Below, piece by piece: positions 53,225-61,543 of a stretch of 64,000 bases of DNA (position 1 is the stretch's first letter; each line of letters opens with the position of its first letter). The position numbers were made by a program, and so were the translations under genes. The notes beneath the pieces were generated by a model, which searched no databases, had not been told where the DNA came from, and saw only the letters and a list, made by a program, of their open reading frames with translations. The stretch is from Verrucomicrobiota bacterium. Lineage in GTDB: Bacteria; Verrucomicrobiota; Verrucomicrobiia; Limisphaerales; Pedosphaeraceae. The DNA is taken from NCBI GenBank assembly GCA_021325145.1, contig JAJPHR010000054.1, positions 62,001 through 126,000 on the forward strand. The letters run 5' to 3'.

Positions 53225-53539
53225 ATGGCAGAGACTGCGATGCCCGAGATTTTGCCGGACCTGGAAGAGAAGGAATCCTCCGAATCGAAGTCGAAATCCG
53301 AGTTGGAACCGGGTTACCTGGTGATTTGCTGGAATGATCCGGTCAATTACATGGATTATGTTACCCACGTTTTCCGGAAGGTGTTCGGCTGGAACAAGAC
53401 CAAGGCGGAATTTCACATGCTGCAGGTCCACAATCAGGGCAAAAGCGTGCTGACGCGTGAGAGCATGGAAAAAGCCGAACATTACGTCCATCAACTGCAA
53501 AAATACACGCTACACGCGACCATGGAGCGCGACGAGTGA
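53225..53539 (+). CDS. clpS: ClpS adaptor for the ClAP/N-degron protease
   Basis: 104 residues from the ATG at 53225. The acidic N-terminal extension (EILPDLEEKESSESKSKSEL) precedes the ClpS core: YLVICWNDPVNYMDYVTHVF, with the N-degron pocket residues N and D of the NDP motif, then FGWNKTKAEFHMLQVHNQGK and KAEHYVHQLQKYTLHATMER. It delivers substrates with N-terminal Leu, Phe, Trp or Tyr to the Clp protease. It is coupled to the following gene by a 4 bp overlap (GTGA) and lies about 750 bp from aat, which creates such N-termini. Confidence 0.92.
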   Translation: MAETAMPEILPDLEEKESSESKSKSELEPGYLVICWNDPVNYMDYVTHVFRKVFGWNKTKAEFHMLQVHNQGKSVLTRESMEKAEHYVHQLQKYTLHATMERDE

Positions 53540-54036
53540 AACTCCTCCGGGCAAACAAGGCGGGGCTTAGCTTTCATATCAGCGACCGGGAAAAACGGGC
53601 GCTTTTCAAATTGCTCGAGCTTTATCCCCTGGTTCCGGCCAGTTATCCGAAGCTCAGCCGCGCGGGCAGCCGGCCCGAGGACCAGCAACTCCTCGAAGAA
53701 GCCCTCAACGCCCAACGCAATGAACATAAAGCGCGGGTGCTGGCGATGTTGAAGGCCAAATCGCGGTTCCAGGCGGAACCGCATGGGCATCGATTCAATT
53801 TGAAGCCGGCCGAGGCCGAGTGGCTGTTGCAGGTGCTCAATGACATCCGGGTTGGGAGTTGGCTGTTGCTCGGTTCGCCTGACGGGATGGTGAAGATTTT
53901 CAATGCCTTGAACGAGCAGACACTGCCGCATTTCTGGGCGATGGAGGCCTCGGGGGATTTTCAGATGACGCTGCTCCATGCTTTGACGGGAGAAACAACG
54001 GCGGCGGAGTCAGATTCGCCGGAGAGCGAAGAGTAG
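53536..54036 (+). CDS. DUF2017-like protein next to clpS
   Basis: 166 residues from a GTG that overlaps the clpS stop. Mostly helical: REKRALFKLLELYPLVPASY, LLEEALNAQRNEHKARVLAM, then FNLKPAEAEWLLQVLNDIRV and GSWLLLGSPDGMVKIFNALN, ending in an acidic tail (ESDSPESEE). The C-terminal helical part recalls DUF2017 proteins, which also occur beside clpS in other phyla. No enzymatic motif. It may assist N-degron substrate handling; that is inference from position. Confidence 0.65.
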   Translation: MKLLRANKAGLSFHISDREKRALFKLLELYPLVPASYPKLSRAGSRPEDQQLLEEALNAQRNEHKARVLAMLKAKSRFQAEPHGHRFNLKPAEAEWLLQVLNDIRVGSWLLLGSPDGMVKIFNALNEQTLPHFWAMEASGDFQMTLLHALTGETTAAESDSPESEE

Positions 54037-54290
54037 GGGCGAAAACACAAGCACCAAGCGCCAAACACCAGAAAAACATCAAACCTCAAACTCCAAATGC
54101 TTTGGGCCTGTCGGCGGGACTCGTGCCGGGGAGCAATCTCCAGTGAACGTGAAAAAGCTTAATACTCTCGAACTTGCGAACGCCTCGCCGGCTGAAGCCG
54201 GGACTCCAAACCTTGGAGCGGTTTGCATGGGTTTCCGTTTTTGGGCTCGGGATGTAAACTCCCTGCGGATTGCAGATCCGCGCTCCACCA
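54037..54290. repeat. Dispersed elements between the DUF2017-like gene and aat
   Basis: Two elements are visible. At 54046-54100 there is a string of degenerate ACACCAAGCGCCAAACACC-type units, related to those near 5490 and 37280. At 54187-54214 lies GCCGGCTGAAGCCGGGACTCC followed by AAACCTT, the reverse complement of the hairpin at 15554. The aat promoter or read-through from clpS must cross this space. Confidence 0.6.
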
Positions 54291-54944
54291 ATGCGCATCC
54301 TTGGTGAAAATGCCAAAGTGTTTCCGGACCCGGCGACGGCGACGAACGACGGGCTGGTGGCCATCGGTGGCGACTTGTCCGTGCCGCGCTTGTTGTTGGC
54401 GTATCGGAGCGGGATTTTTCCGTGGACGATCGGGCCCATTACGTGGTGGTCGCCTGATCCGCGGGCGATTTTCGAACTGGACCAGTTTCACGTTTCGAAG
54501 AGCCTGGCCCGGGTGATTCGCAAGGGAACGTTCGAGATCACGCGCGACCAGGCGTTCAAGGAAGTCATGGAGGGTTGCGCCGCGCCGGCTCCGGGACGCC
54601 GCCAGACCTGGATCAGCCCGGAGTTCATCACCGCCTATACTCAGTTGCATCGGGAAGGTTACGCGCACAGTTTGGAATGCTGGCAATCCGGCCAGCTCGT
54701 CGGCGGAATCTACGGGGTCACGATAGGCGGGTTTTTTGCGGGTGAGTCCATGTTTCATCGGGCGAGCAACGCCTCGAAAGTGGGCTTGTACCATTTGGTC
54801 GAACATCTGCGCGAACGCGGCTTCGCACTATTCGACATCCAAACACCCACCCCCACCACGCAGCAATTGGGAGCGGTCCTGATTCCGCGCACCGAGTATC
54901 TCAAACGACTTGTGGGTGCGATGGCGCTGGATTGCACGTTCTAA
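54291..54944 (+). CDS. aat: Leucyl/phenylalanyl-tRNA-protein transferase
   Basis: 217 residues from the ATG at 54291. It transfers Leu or Phe from aminoacyl-tRNA to proteins with N-terminal Lys or Arg, creating N-degrons. Family motifs: GLVAIGGDLSVPRLLLAYRS, GIFPWTIGPITWWSPDPRAI, GRRQTWISPEFITAYTQLHR, GYAHSLECWQSGQLVGGIYG and GGFFAGESMFHRASNASKVG, ending in the FDIQTPTPTTQQLGAVLIPR segment. Usual length. The product feeds ClpS, encoded 1 kb upstream. Confidence 0.94.
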   Translation: MRILGENAKVFPDPATATNDGLVAIGGDLSVPRLLLAYRSGIFPWTIGPITWWSPDPRAIFELDQFHVSKSLARVIRKGTFEITRDQAFKEVMEGCAAPAPGRRQTWISPEFITAYTQLHREGYAHSLECWQSGQLVGGIYGVTIGGFFAGESMFHRASNASKVGLYHLVEHLRERGFALFDIQTPTPTTQQLGAVLIPRTEYLKRLVGAMALDCTF

Positions 54945-55207
54945 GATTTGGCGGGTGAATCCGTACCGCTGTTTAAGGCCGCAAGGGATGCCACCTTTGA
55001 GGGGAATTTCGAGCCCCCGCCATCATTCGGCGCCTGGACTGTCAGAGCGGAGCTTTCTCTTGCTCACCGTTTGATGGCGTGAATTTGCTGAGGAGTCTCG
55101 TGACTCAAGCTCCATTGTTTTCGACAGTTGGATCTCAGCGTGCCGAGTAGGCTGTCAACCCGCGGACAAATTTCTGCTTAAAAGCCCGCCTTTTTTGTTC
55201 CCGTCAT

Positions 55208-55603
55208 TCACTGTCGCAATTCCTTTCGATTCCACCAGTGTCGGACAATCCGGTTCACCGGGCCGCGGATTAGCAAGTAAGGGATCAACGCCAGGGCAGT
55301 CGCAACGATGAGCGATTGGAGTGGGTGAATGTGCCGCAAGACGATGATTTCGTATATTATGTCAATGACGACCGCCATGATGAACACCTTGGCAACGTCT
55401 TTCCAGCTTTCCTGCAACAGTTTGCTTCTACGCGCTGGATCAGTGGCGATGGTCCAAAGGTGAGCGGGACGTCCTTCCCGCGCGTCTTTCAGACCGGCGC
55501 GCACCGCGAGAATGACAGCAACCAGCGGCTGGATGATGAACCGAAGCGAGAAGGGGCCTCGAAGCCGTCCAACCAAATGTTCCATGTGCGTTAGAATTTC
55601 CAT
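55208..55603 (-). CDS. Small membrane protein of unknown function
   Basis: 131 residues with three hydrophobic segments: FSLRFIIQPLVAVILAVRAG, VFIMAVVIDIIYEIIVLRHI and SLIVATALALIPYLLIRGPV. Between the first two is a charged cytoplasmic loop (DAREGRPAHLWTIATDPARR). The C-terminus is basic (RIVRHWWNRKELRQ). It lies 59 bp downstream of the GH63 gene and may be co-transcribed with it. No named family recognised. Confidence 0.7.
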   Translation of the reverse strand: MEILTHMEHLVGRLRGPFSLRFIIQPLVAVILAVRAGLKDAREGRPAHLWTIATDPARRSKLLQESWKDVAKVFIMAVVIDIIYEIIVLRHIHPLQSLIVATALALIPYLLIRGPVNRIVRHWWNRKELRQ

Positions 55604-55662
55604 GGCCGGCTTTCGCAGAGGTCATAATGGATTGGCGCGACTCCCTCTCTTGCGTCAGGTTC

Positions 55663-58440
55663 TCAAACCGGGATCGGAGCCACGGGTTCTTCCCGGTGAA
55701 CTTCCTCCTCTGGCTTCCGATACTGGACCCTGGCCTTTTTTCCCTCTTTAAGGAAGGACTCGGCTTCGAGATGCCCATACGCCTGGATCAACCGCGCCAC
55801 CAAACCGGTCCACCCGGTCTGATGGCTGGCGCCGAGACCCGCGCCGTTGTCACCATGGAAATATTCGTGGAAAAGAATGTAATCGCGCCAGTACGGGTCT
55901 TTTTGGAATTTCTCCATGCCGCCATACACGGGACGCCGGCCCTGGCTGTCCCGCAAAAAAATGGTCGTCAGACGATTGGCGAGTTCACGGCTGACTTCAA
56001 ACAGGTTCATCCGCCTGCCGGAACCGGTTGGGCATTCGATTTGAAAACTGTCACCGTAATACGCGTAGTATTGCATCAGGGCGCGGATGAGCAGGGCGTT
56101 GATTGGGAACCAGACGGGCCCGCGCCAGTTGGAGTTGCCCCCGAACATGCCGGAATCGGATTCCGCCGGCACGTAGTTCACCCGGTATTCCTGGCCGTGC
56201 ACCCAGAACACGTAGGGATGTTCGGCGTGATAGCGCGACAACGCCCGGATTCCATGAGGACCAAAAAATTCATTTTCGTCCAACATCCGCGAGAGGATGC
56301 GCCGCAGCCGGCCCTCGTTGACAAGCGAGAGAATGCCACGCTCAGCCACCCCGAAATGGCCCGGCCCAGTTGCGTGAATGCTGGCCGCCAGTTCCGGCAT
56401 CCGGGCAAAGCGCTCATAAATGTGTCGAACCACCCGCGGTACTTGCTCCCGTTGATATTTTTCCACGATGGTCGTTGCGCACAAGGGGAGCAAACCCACG
56501 ATCGAACGGACCTTAAGGCGCGTGGCCTGGCCGTCCGGCAACCGAAGCATGTCGTAGTAATATCCGTCCTCCTCATCCCACATGCCGTCACCCCCCACCC
56601 GGTTCACCGCGGTGCTAATCCAGAGGAAGTGTTCGGCGAACCTCACCGCGAACTCCTCGTAGCCGGGATCGTGGGCGGCGAGTTCGACCGCCATTTCAAG
56701 CATGTTTTGACAGAACAGCGCCATCCAAGCCGTGCCGTCAGCTTGTTCGAGATGACCGCCGGTCGGCAAGGGCGCCGAGCGGTCGAACACGCCGATGTTA
56801 TCCAACCCGAGGAAGCCGCCTTCAAAGACATTCTTGCCGAACCGGTCCTTCCGGTTCACCCACCAGGTGAAGTTCAGGGCCAGCTTGTTGAACACGCGCT
56901 TGAGAAACTCCACGTCGCCGGCGCCACGGAGTTGCTTTTCCGTGTTGTAAAGAAACAGCGTCGCCCAGGCTTGCACGGGCGGATTGGTATCGCTGAAATT
57001 CCATTCGTAGGCTGGCACCTGGCCATTCGGGTGCAAATAGGATTCTTTGAGCACCAGGGCAAGCTGTTGTTTGGCAAAATCCAAATCCACCATCGACAGG
57101 GCCATCGTGTGGAATGCCAGGTCCCAAGCGGCATACCATGGATACTCCCATTTGTCGGGCATGGAGATGATATCGTCGTTGACCATGTGGAACCATTCCT
57201 TGTTTCTGATCTGCCGGCTCCACGGCACCAACGGGTCCGCTCCATGTTCCTTCAGCCATTTGTCCGCGTCGAAACAGTAGTACTGCTTCGTCCAGAGCAT
57301 TCCCGCCAATCCCTGCCGCATCACATTCGCGGCGTCCTCGCCAACCGAAGGCGGAGTGATCGAAGCGTAAAACTCATCCGCCTCGCGCATTCGCGCGGCC
57401 AGGAGTTCATCAAAACGTTTTCCAAAGACGCTGTCACCTGACCTTGAGCGGCCCTTGCCCAAAGACTTGGGCCCAACGTCGGTCAGCCGCAACCGGATGG
57501 TCCTGGTCTCGCCGGGTTCCACAGCGAGTTGGTAATGCGCGGCGGCTTTGGTGCCGGTTTTGGCTGGGTTCACGGCTGACTGGCGGCCATTTACCACGTA
57601 ATCGTTGATGGCGTCCTTGACATGGGGCCGGTGATTTGGGGTGCCGGCGATGCGGGCGGGATTGGTCTCGTTCTCGGTGAACAGCAGCGGAGGTTGCCCT
57701 TCGCAGTAGAGGAATCGTTCGCCCAGTTCCTCGTGCGAAGCTGCCAGCACGGCTGAGCCTTCGGCCACATCCACCTCTCGCAGATCCGGCTTGGGTTCGC
57801 CTGCCGACCAGGACCAGGTGTTCCGGAACCAGAGCGTGGGCAACACATGCAAGGTGGCCGTCTCGGGTCCGCGGTTCGCCACGCTGATTTTGATCAGGAT
57901 GTCCTCCGGCGTCTCCTTGGCGTACTCGACGAACACGTCGAAATACCGGTTCTGATTAAAAATGCCGGTATCCAGCAATTCATATTCGAACTCCCAGCGG
58001 CCGCGCCTCCGGTTTGTCTCCACCAAGTCCAGATAGGGATAGGCCGCCTGCGGGTATTTATAGAGAAATTTCATGTAAGAATGGGTTGGAGTACTGTCGA
58101 GATAGAAATAGTACTCCTTCACATCCTCGCCATGATTGCCTTCGCTATTGGTCAGGCCAAAGAGTCGTTCCTTGAGAATCGGGTCTTTGCCGTTCCAAAG
58201 AGCCAGGGCAAAGCACAGCCTTTGTTTATCGTCCGAGAATCCCGCCAGGCCGTCCTCCCCCCAGCGGTAGGCGCGGGAGCGGGACTGGTCGTGGGTAAAA
58301 AAGCTCCAGGCATCCCCGGAATTGCTGTAATCTTCGCGCACCGTGCCCCATTGCCGCTCGCTCAGATAGGGGCCCCATTTCTTCCAGGGTGTTTCGTGAT
58401 TCAGGGCCTCTTCGAGTCTTGTGCATTCATTCAAATTCAT
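55663..58440 (-). CDS. GH63-family glucosidase-like protein
   Basis: About 925 residues from the ATG at 58440 (MNLNECTRLEEALNHETPWK); a longer frame from 58512 begins in the upstream region. An N-terminal beta-rich domain (LSERQWGTVREDYSNSGDAW, YRWGEDGLAGFSDDKQRLCF) precedes a large (alpha/alpha)6 barrel: WYAAWDLAFHTMALSMVDLD, VPAYEWNFSDTNPPVQAWAT, FEGGFLGLDNIGVFDRSAPL, NSNWRGPVWFPINALLIRAL and LIFHEYFHGDN-like FHEYFHGDNGAGLGASHQTG. This is the bacterial GH63-like layout, acting on alpha-glucosides or mannosylglycerate-type compounds. Substrate not assignable. It lies on the same strand as the GH13 gene and shares an upstream palindrome. Confidence 0.83.
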   Translation of the reverse strand: MNLNECTRLEEALNHETPWKKWGPYLSERQWGTVREDYSNSGDAWSFFTHDQSRSRAYRWGEDGLAGFSDDKQRLCFALALWNGKDPILKERLFGLTNSEGNHGEDVKEYYFYLDSTPTHSYMKFLYKYPQAAYPYLDLVETNRRRGRWEFEYELLDTGIFNQNRYFDVFVEYAKETPEDILIKISVANRGPETATLHVLPTLWFRNTWSWSAGEPKPDLREVDVAEGSAVLAASHEELGERFLYCEGQPPLLFTENETNPARIAGTPNHRPHVKDAINDYVVNGRQSAVNPAKTGTKAAAHYQLAVEPGETRTIRLRLTDVGPKSLGKGRSRSGDSVFGKRFDELLAARMREADEFYASITPPSVGEDAANVMRQGLAGMLWTKQYYCFDADKWLKEHGADPLVPWSRQIRNKEWFHMVNDDIISMPDKWEYPWYAAWDLAFHTMALSMVDLDFAKQQLALVLKESYLHPNGQVPAYEWNFSDTNPPVQAWATLFLYNTEKQLRGAGDVEFLKRVFNKLALNFTWWVNRKDRFGKNVFEGGFLGLDNIGVFDRSAPLPTGGHLEQADGTAWMALFCQNMLEMAVELAAHDPGYEEFAVRFAEHFLWISTAVNRVGGDGMWDEEDGYYYDMLRLPDGQATRLKVRSIVGLLPLCATTIVEKYQREQVPRVVRHIYERFARMPELAASIHATGPGHFGVAERGILSLVNEGRLRRILSRMLDENEFFGPHGIRALSRYHAEHPYVFWVHGQEYRVNYVPAESDSGMFGGNSNWRGPVWFPINALLIRALMQYYAYYGDSFQIECPTGSGRRMNLFEVSRELANRLTTIFLRDSQGRRPVYGGMEKFQKDPYWRDYILFHEYFHGDNGAGLGASHQTGWTGLVARLIQAYGHLEAESFLKEGKKARVQYRKPEEEVHREEPVAPIPV

Positions 58441-58678
58441 GATGGATTCTCCTTTAATGCCCAGTCGGGAGTTACGGATGGCCGATGGTTGGCCAGACCG
58501 CTCTAAAGGCATTAGAACGGGCGAATCGTCTCTCCTCCAATCACAATAGTGCCTTCAAAATTAGAGGCCACGATGGGTGTTCACCCACATTCGTTTCGGG
58601 TGACTGCTCAGGCCACTTGGCAATTTGGGAACGACGGATGCAGTGTCTGGCTTCAGGGTTCCACCGTCATGACTTTCA
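58441..58678. other. Leader region of the GH63 gene
   Basis: Contains the palindrome and conserved flanks described separately, and a purine-rich GGAGGAGAGACG (minus strand, near 58535). A candidate ribosome-binding GGAGAATCC lies just before the ATG at 58440. No other gene is visible. Confidence 0.5.
58574..58587. promoter_or_regulatory. Palindrome TGGGTGTTCACCCA upstream of the GH63 gene
   Basis: TGGGTG-TT-CACCCA, a perfect 6 bp inverted repeat with a 2-base centre, 134 bp upstream of the GH63 start. The same 14-mer occurs at 60263-60276 upstream of the GH13 gene. Flanks are also shared on both sides: GAGGCCA before it, and on the other side CAATAGTG near 58543 against GAATAGTG near 60233. 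Confidence 0.6.
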
Positions 58679-60202
58679 TCAGGTGACGTCCAAATGAAAG
58701 ACATGATAGGACCAGGGTTGCAAATCGAGGTAGAGTCCCCGCTCAAGCAATTCATTTCCGTCGCGGACATAACGGGCGGAGCTGAGCAAATCCGAGAACC
58801 GCACCGAACGGCCTTTGATTTCGGGAAAAGGCAGCTTGATGTAGCACTGACTCTGATGGGGTGCGTAATTCACAGCGATCAGCATCCGTCCACCGTCGGA
58901 TCCCCGCCAGGAATGAGCAACGAACGAATCCCAGGAACCGTTCCCATCCCAGGCCGATTGGCAGGGACGCTGCTGCCACTCTCCATTTTTCACGATGGGC
59001 TCCCGAAGAATCTCAAGCAAACACCCATAGAAGTTCTGAGTCTGCTTGTCCGTGGCTTCGCGAGGCGCCCGAATGAGATGCGGTGAGATGCGTTTTTTCC
59101 GGCCTTCGAACTGTCCCTGGTGGAAGAAACGCAGGCCGGGTATGAAATAAGTGATCACCGCAGCAGCCTGGTGGACGACAGGATCGAAGGTGGCGGCAGC
59201 GCGGGGTTCGTCGTGATTTTCCAGAAAACGGGCGAGCCTCGTCTGGTAATCAAGGGCCGCGCAGAGGTGCTCACGCACGGGCCGGGCGTGACCATCGCGC
59301 AGGCGGTCATACAGCCGCTTGTCATAGGTGTAGTCAAACCCCGCTTGCTGGAGGGTCCATTCCAGGTCCCAGTAAACTTCAGCCATAAAACAAAAGTTCG
59401 GAACCTTTTCACGCACTCGCCGGATCGTTAGCGGCCAGAATGGCAGAGGCTTTCTGCCCCAAGTTCGCTCAAATACCTCGGGAAGCAACAGCATCGCCAT
59501 ATCGCAGCGCACACCGTCACATTGGCTGGCAATTTTCTCGAGTTCCCGACGCATCGCTTCCTGGGTGGATGGATTGCTGTAATCGAGCTGCAGGGTATCT
59601 GGCCAGCCAGGGAAATAAGGATCACGACCGTGAGCCAATATCAAGTCGCCACCTTTCCGCTTGACCCGGATATAGTTCTGCGGCTCCCGCGCCAAATCGT
59701 CCTCCTTTCCCGTGACAAAATACTCCGGGTGGTCCTCGACCCAGGGGTGATCCAACCCCATGTGGTTCGGGACAAAATCGAGCATCAACTTTAAACCGCG
59801 TTGGGCAAGACGCTGGCGCAGGCGAGCCAGCGCCGCCTCGCCTCCCAGGGACGCAGGGACGGTATAAGCGGTGATCGCAAAACCAGAGCCGCCGATGTCC
59901 TGCTCACGCAGATCAGGCAGTGTGTCTCTGAATTCCTTTTGAAAGTCAGCGTTTTCCCGGGAAATTCGTTGACCCGCCGCTCCTGTCTGCCACACGCTTA
60001 AAAACCAGACCCAGTCAAAGCCCATTCCGGCCAGTCGATCCAGTTCCGCGTCCGGGAGATCGTCCAACCGTGCGGGCCGACCCAGCGTCTCGGACAGCGA
60101 GGTCAACCATACACGGGTGTTTATTTGATAGAGCGAGGGATGAAGAACTTGATTCGTATCTTTTCCACCGGTTCGGGGCTTCCTTAAATCCTTTGTATTC
60201 AT
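58679..60202 (-). CDS. GH13-family alpha-amylase-like enzyme
   Basis: 507 residues. The GH13 barrel is clear: region I DFVPNHMGLDHPW (residues 142-154), nucleophile D234 in GVRCDMAM, acid/base E275 in FMAEVYWD and transition-state D331 in FLENHDEPR. A small C-terminal beta domain follows (MLIAVNYAPHQSQCYIKLPF). No signal peptide, so it works in the cytoplasm, probably on maltodextrin, glycogen or a compatible-solute precursor. Start ATG at 60202 has GAAAGGAGCC upstream. It precedes the GH63 gene on the same strand, and both share the TGGGTGTTCACCCA leader element. Confidence 0.9.
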   Translation of the reverse strand: MNTKDLRKPRTGGKDTNQVLHPSLYQINTRVWLTSLSETLGRPARLDDLPDAELDRLAGMGFDWVWFLSVWQTGAAGQRISRENADFQKEFRDTLPDLREQDIGGSGFAITAYTVPASLGGEAALARLRQRLAQRGLKLMLDFVPNHMGLDHPWVEDHPEYFVTGKEDDLAREPQNYIRVKRKGGDLILAHGRDPYFPGWPDTLQLDYSNPSTQEAMRRELEKIASQCDGVRCDMAMLLLPEVFERTWGRKPLPFWPLTIRRVREKVPNFCFMAEVYWDLEWTLQQAGFDYTYDKRLYDRLRDGHARPVREHLCAALDYQTRLARFLENHDEPRAAATFDPVVHQAAAVITYFIPGLRFFHQGQFEGRKKRISPHLIRAPREATDKQTQNFYGCLLEILREPIVKNGEWQQRPCQSAWDGNGSWDSFVAHSWRGSDGGRMLIAVNYAPHQSQCYIKLPFPEIKGRSVRFSDLLSSARYVRDGNELLERGLYLDLQPWSYHVFHLDVT

Positions 60203-60262
60203 TTGGATTCGCGGCTCCTTTCCTCATTACAAGAATAGTGCTTCCACTACCGGAGGCCAGAA

Positions 60263-60276
60263 TGGGTGTTCACCCA
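60263..60276. promoter_or_regulatory. Palindrome TGGGTGTTCACCCA upstream of the GH13 gene
   Basis: Second copy of the 14 bp inverted repeat, 61 bp upstream of the GH13 start. The surrounding 40 bp also align with the copy at 58574 (GAATAGTG...GGAGGCCAGAATGGGTGTT against CAATAGTG...AGAGGCCACGATGGGTGTT). A shared regulator site or a common structured leader RNA are both possible. Confidence 0.6.
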
Positions 60277-60371
60277 CGTTCTTTTCAGCCAGATGTGCCT
60301 TGGCTCGACCAGCCTTCCGCATCATAAATGTTTCTTTTCGAGGACTGCCGTCGCCTCCTTGCGCTTGATCT

Positions 60372-60395
60372 ATTAGCTTTAACGTTATAGCTAAT
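60372..60395. promoter_or_regulatory. AT-rich inverted repeat between GH13 and MBL genes
   Basis: ATTAGCT (60372-60378), ten bases, AGCTAAT (60389-60395). The arms are perfect. The site lies in an AT-rich divergent intergenic region, 170 bp from the GH13 start and 100 bp from the MBL gene start, so it might control either. An isolated TATAGT (60463-60468) further on resembles a -10 box for the MBL gene, without a well-spaced -35. Confidence 0.35.
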
Positions 60396-60494
60396 CCATT
60401 TCCCGGGCAAAAAATGGTCAGAAGCCTCATTTTTAACTTCCATTGCACGGCTGAACTTGTGTTATAGTTCCCGGCCAAACTTTTGCGCAAATAA

Positions 60495-61451
60495 ATGACT
60501 GAATCACATAAAAGCAAGCTTTCAAAACGCCAGTTCATAGCCCTCGGCTGCGCCGGCACCGCCGGCCTTTGGCTGGCTTATTCCAACCAGTACGCTCCCC
60601 GCATGTTCCGGACGCTTATGGCCGACGCGGGTCGCGCCGTGCTTATGCCCAAGCACACGCCGCAACCAGCCACTTGGGATGCCAATCGCATCACAGCCGC
60701 CTGGCTGGGCCATTCGACCGTGTTGATCAATTTCTTCGGCCTGAATATCCTGACTGATCCGGTGCTCTTCATGCGCGTGGGCGCGGATTTCGGGATCGGA
60801 ACGGTTGGGCCTAAGCGGTTGATCGCTCCCGCGTTGAGCGTGGGCGAACTGCCGCACATTGATCTCGTCCTGCTTTCGCATGCGCACATGGACCATCTGG
60901 ATCTGCCGACGCTCAAAGGCCTGCCCGCGACGACCCAGGCAGTGACGGCGCGCGCCACCGGGGATCTGTTTATCGGCACGCGGATGGGGCAAGCGACCGA
61001 ACTCGGTTGGGGCGACCGAACTGTCGTTAAAACGCGCAGCGGCGACGTTGAAGTGCGGGCGTTTGAAGTCAAACATTGGGGCGCGCGCTGGCGGCGTGAC
61101 ACCTGGCGCGGTTACAATGGTTATACCTTGGCTCGCGAAGGCAAACAGATCATTTTCGGCGGTGATACCGCGATGACGGACAGTTTTCGCTCGTTGCGCA
61201 ACCACCGTCCGTACGACCTTGCCATCATGCCCATTGGAGCATATCAACCGTGGGTCTGCTCCCATTGCACTCCGGAGCAGTCCGTTGCGATGGCGAATGC
61301 CGCAGGCGCGCAGCATTTTCTACCGGTCCACCACCAGACTTTTAAGCTCGGCCAGGAAAGCGCCAAGGAGCCGATCCATCGCCTGGAAGCCGTCCTCGAA
61401 CCGGAGCGCCTGGCGTTGCGTGAGGTGGGGGAGACGTTTCAGTTGGGGTGA
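60495..61451 (+). CDS. MBL-fold metallo-hydrolase (UlaG/NAPE-PLD-like), exported
   Basis: 318 residues. The N-terminus KSKLSKRQFIALGCAGTAGL has an S-K-R-Q-F-x-x-x start followed by a hydrophobic stretch, suggesting export or anchoring; a twin-Arg motif is only partial. Metal-binding HxHxDH is H129, H131, D133, H134 in LLSHAHMDHLD; later ligands are KHWGARW, FGGDTAMTD and VHHQTF. ITAAWLGHSTVLINFFGLNI and TDPVLF match the group that includes UlaG and NAPE-phospholipase D. It may hydrolyse phosphodiesters or lactones at the envelope; substrate unknown. Confidence 0.87.
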   Translation: MTESHKSKLSKRQFIALGCAGTAGLWLAYSNQYAPRMFRTLMADAGRAVLMPKHTPQPATWDANRITAAWLGHSTVLINFFGLNILTDPVLFMRVGADFGIGTVGPKRLIAPALSVGELPHIDLVLLSHAHMDHLDLPTLKGLPATTQAVTARATGDLFIGTRMGQATELGWGDRTVVKTRSGDVEVRAFEVKHWGARWRRDTWRGYNGYTLAREGKQIIFGGDTAMTDSFRSLRNHRPYDLAIMPIGAYQPWVCSHCTPEQSVAMANAAGAQHFLPVHHQTFKLGQESAKEPIHRLEAVLEPERLALREVGETFQLG

Positions 61452-61508
61452 ATCCTGCCCGCCGTAAAGTGGGAAAGAGCAAGAGCGTCTTGTCTTGGTA
61501 GTTCGAAA

Positions 61509-61525
61509 GCGGCGCTGCACGCCGC
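61509..61525. repeat. Hairpin between convergent MBL and rsmB genes
   Basis: GCGGCG (61509-61514), CTGCA, CGCCGC (61520-61525), followed by ACTCCAAG. The trailing ACTCC is shared with the hairpin elements at 15.6 and 54.2 kb. It may serve as a bidirectional terminator. Confidence 0.45.
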
Positions 61526-61543
61526 ACTCCAAGCCTTGGCGGA

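Noticed and set aside
55627..57441. 604-residue plus-strand open frame opposite the GH63 gene
   Set aside because: Antisense shadow of an enzyme with clear conserved motifs.
60443..60468. Sigma-70 promoter TTGCAC / TATAGT for the MBL gene
   Set aside because: Spacing of about 14 bases is too short for a standard promoter; kept only as a remark on a -10-like box.
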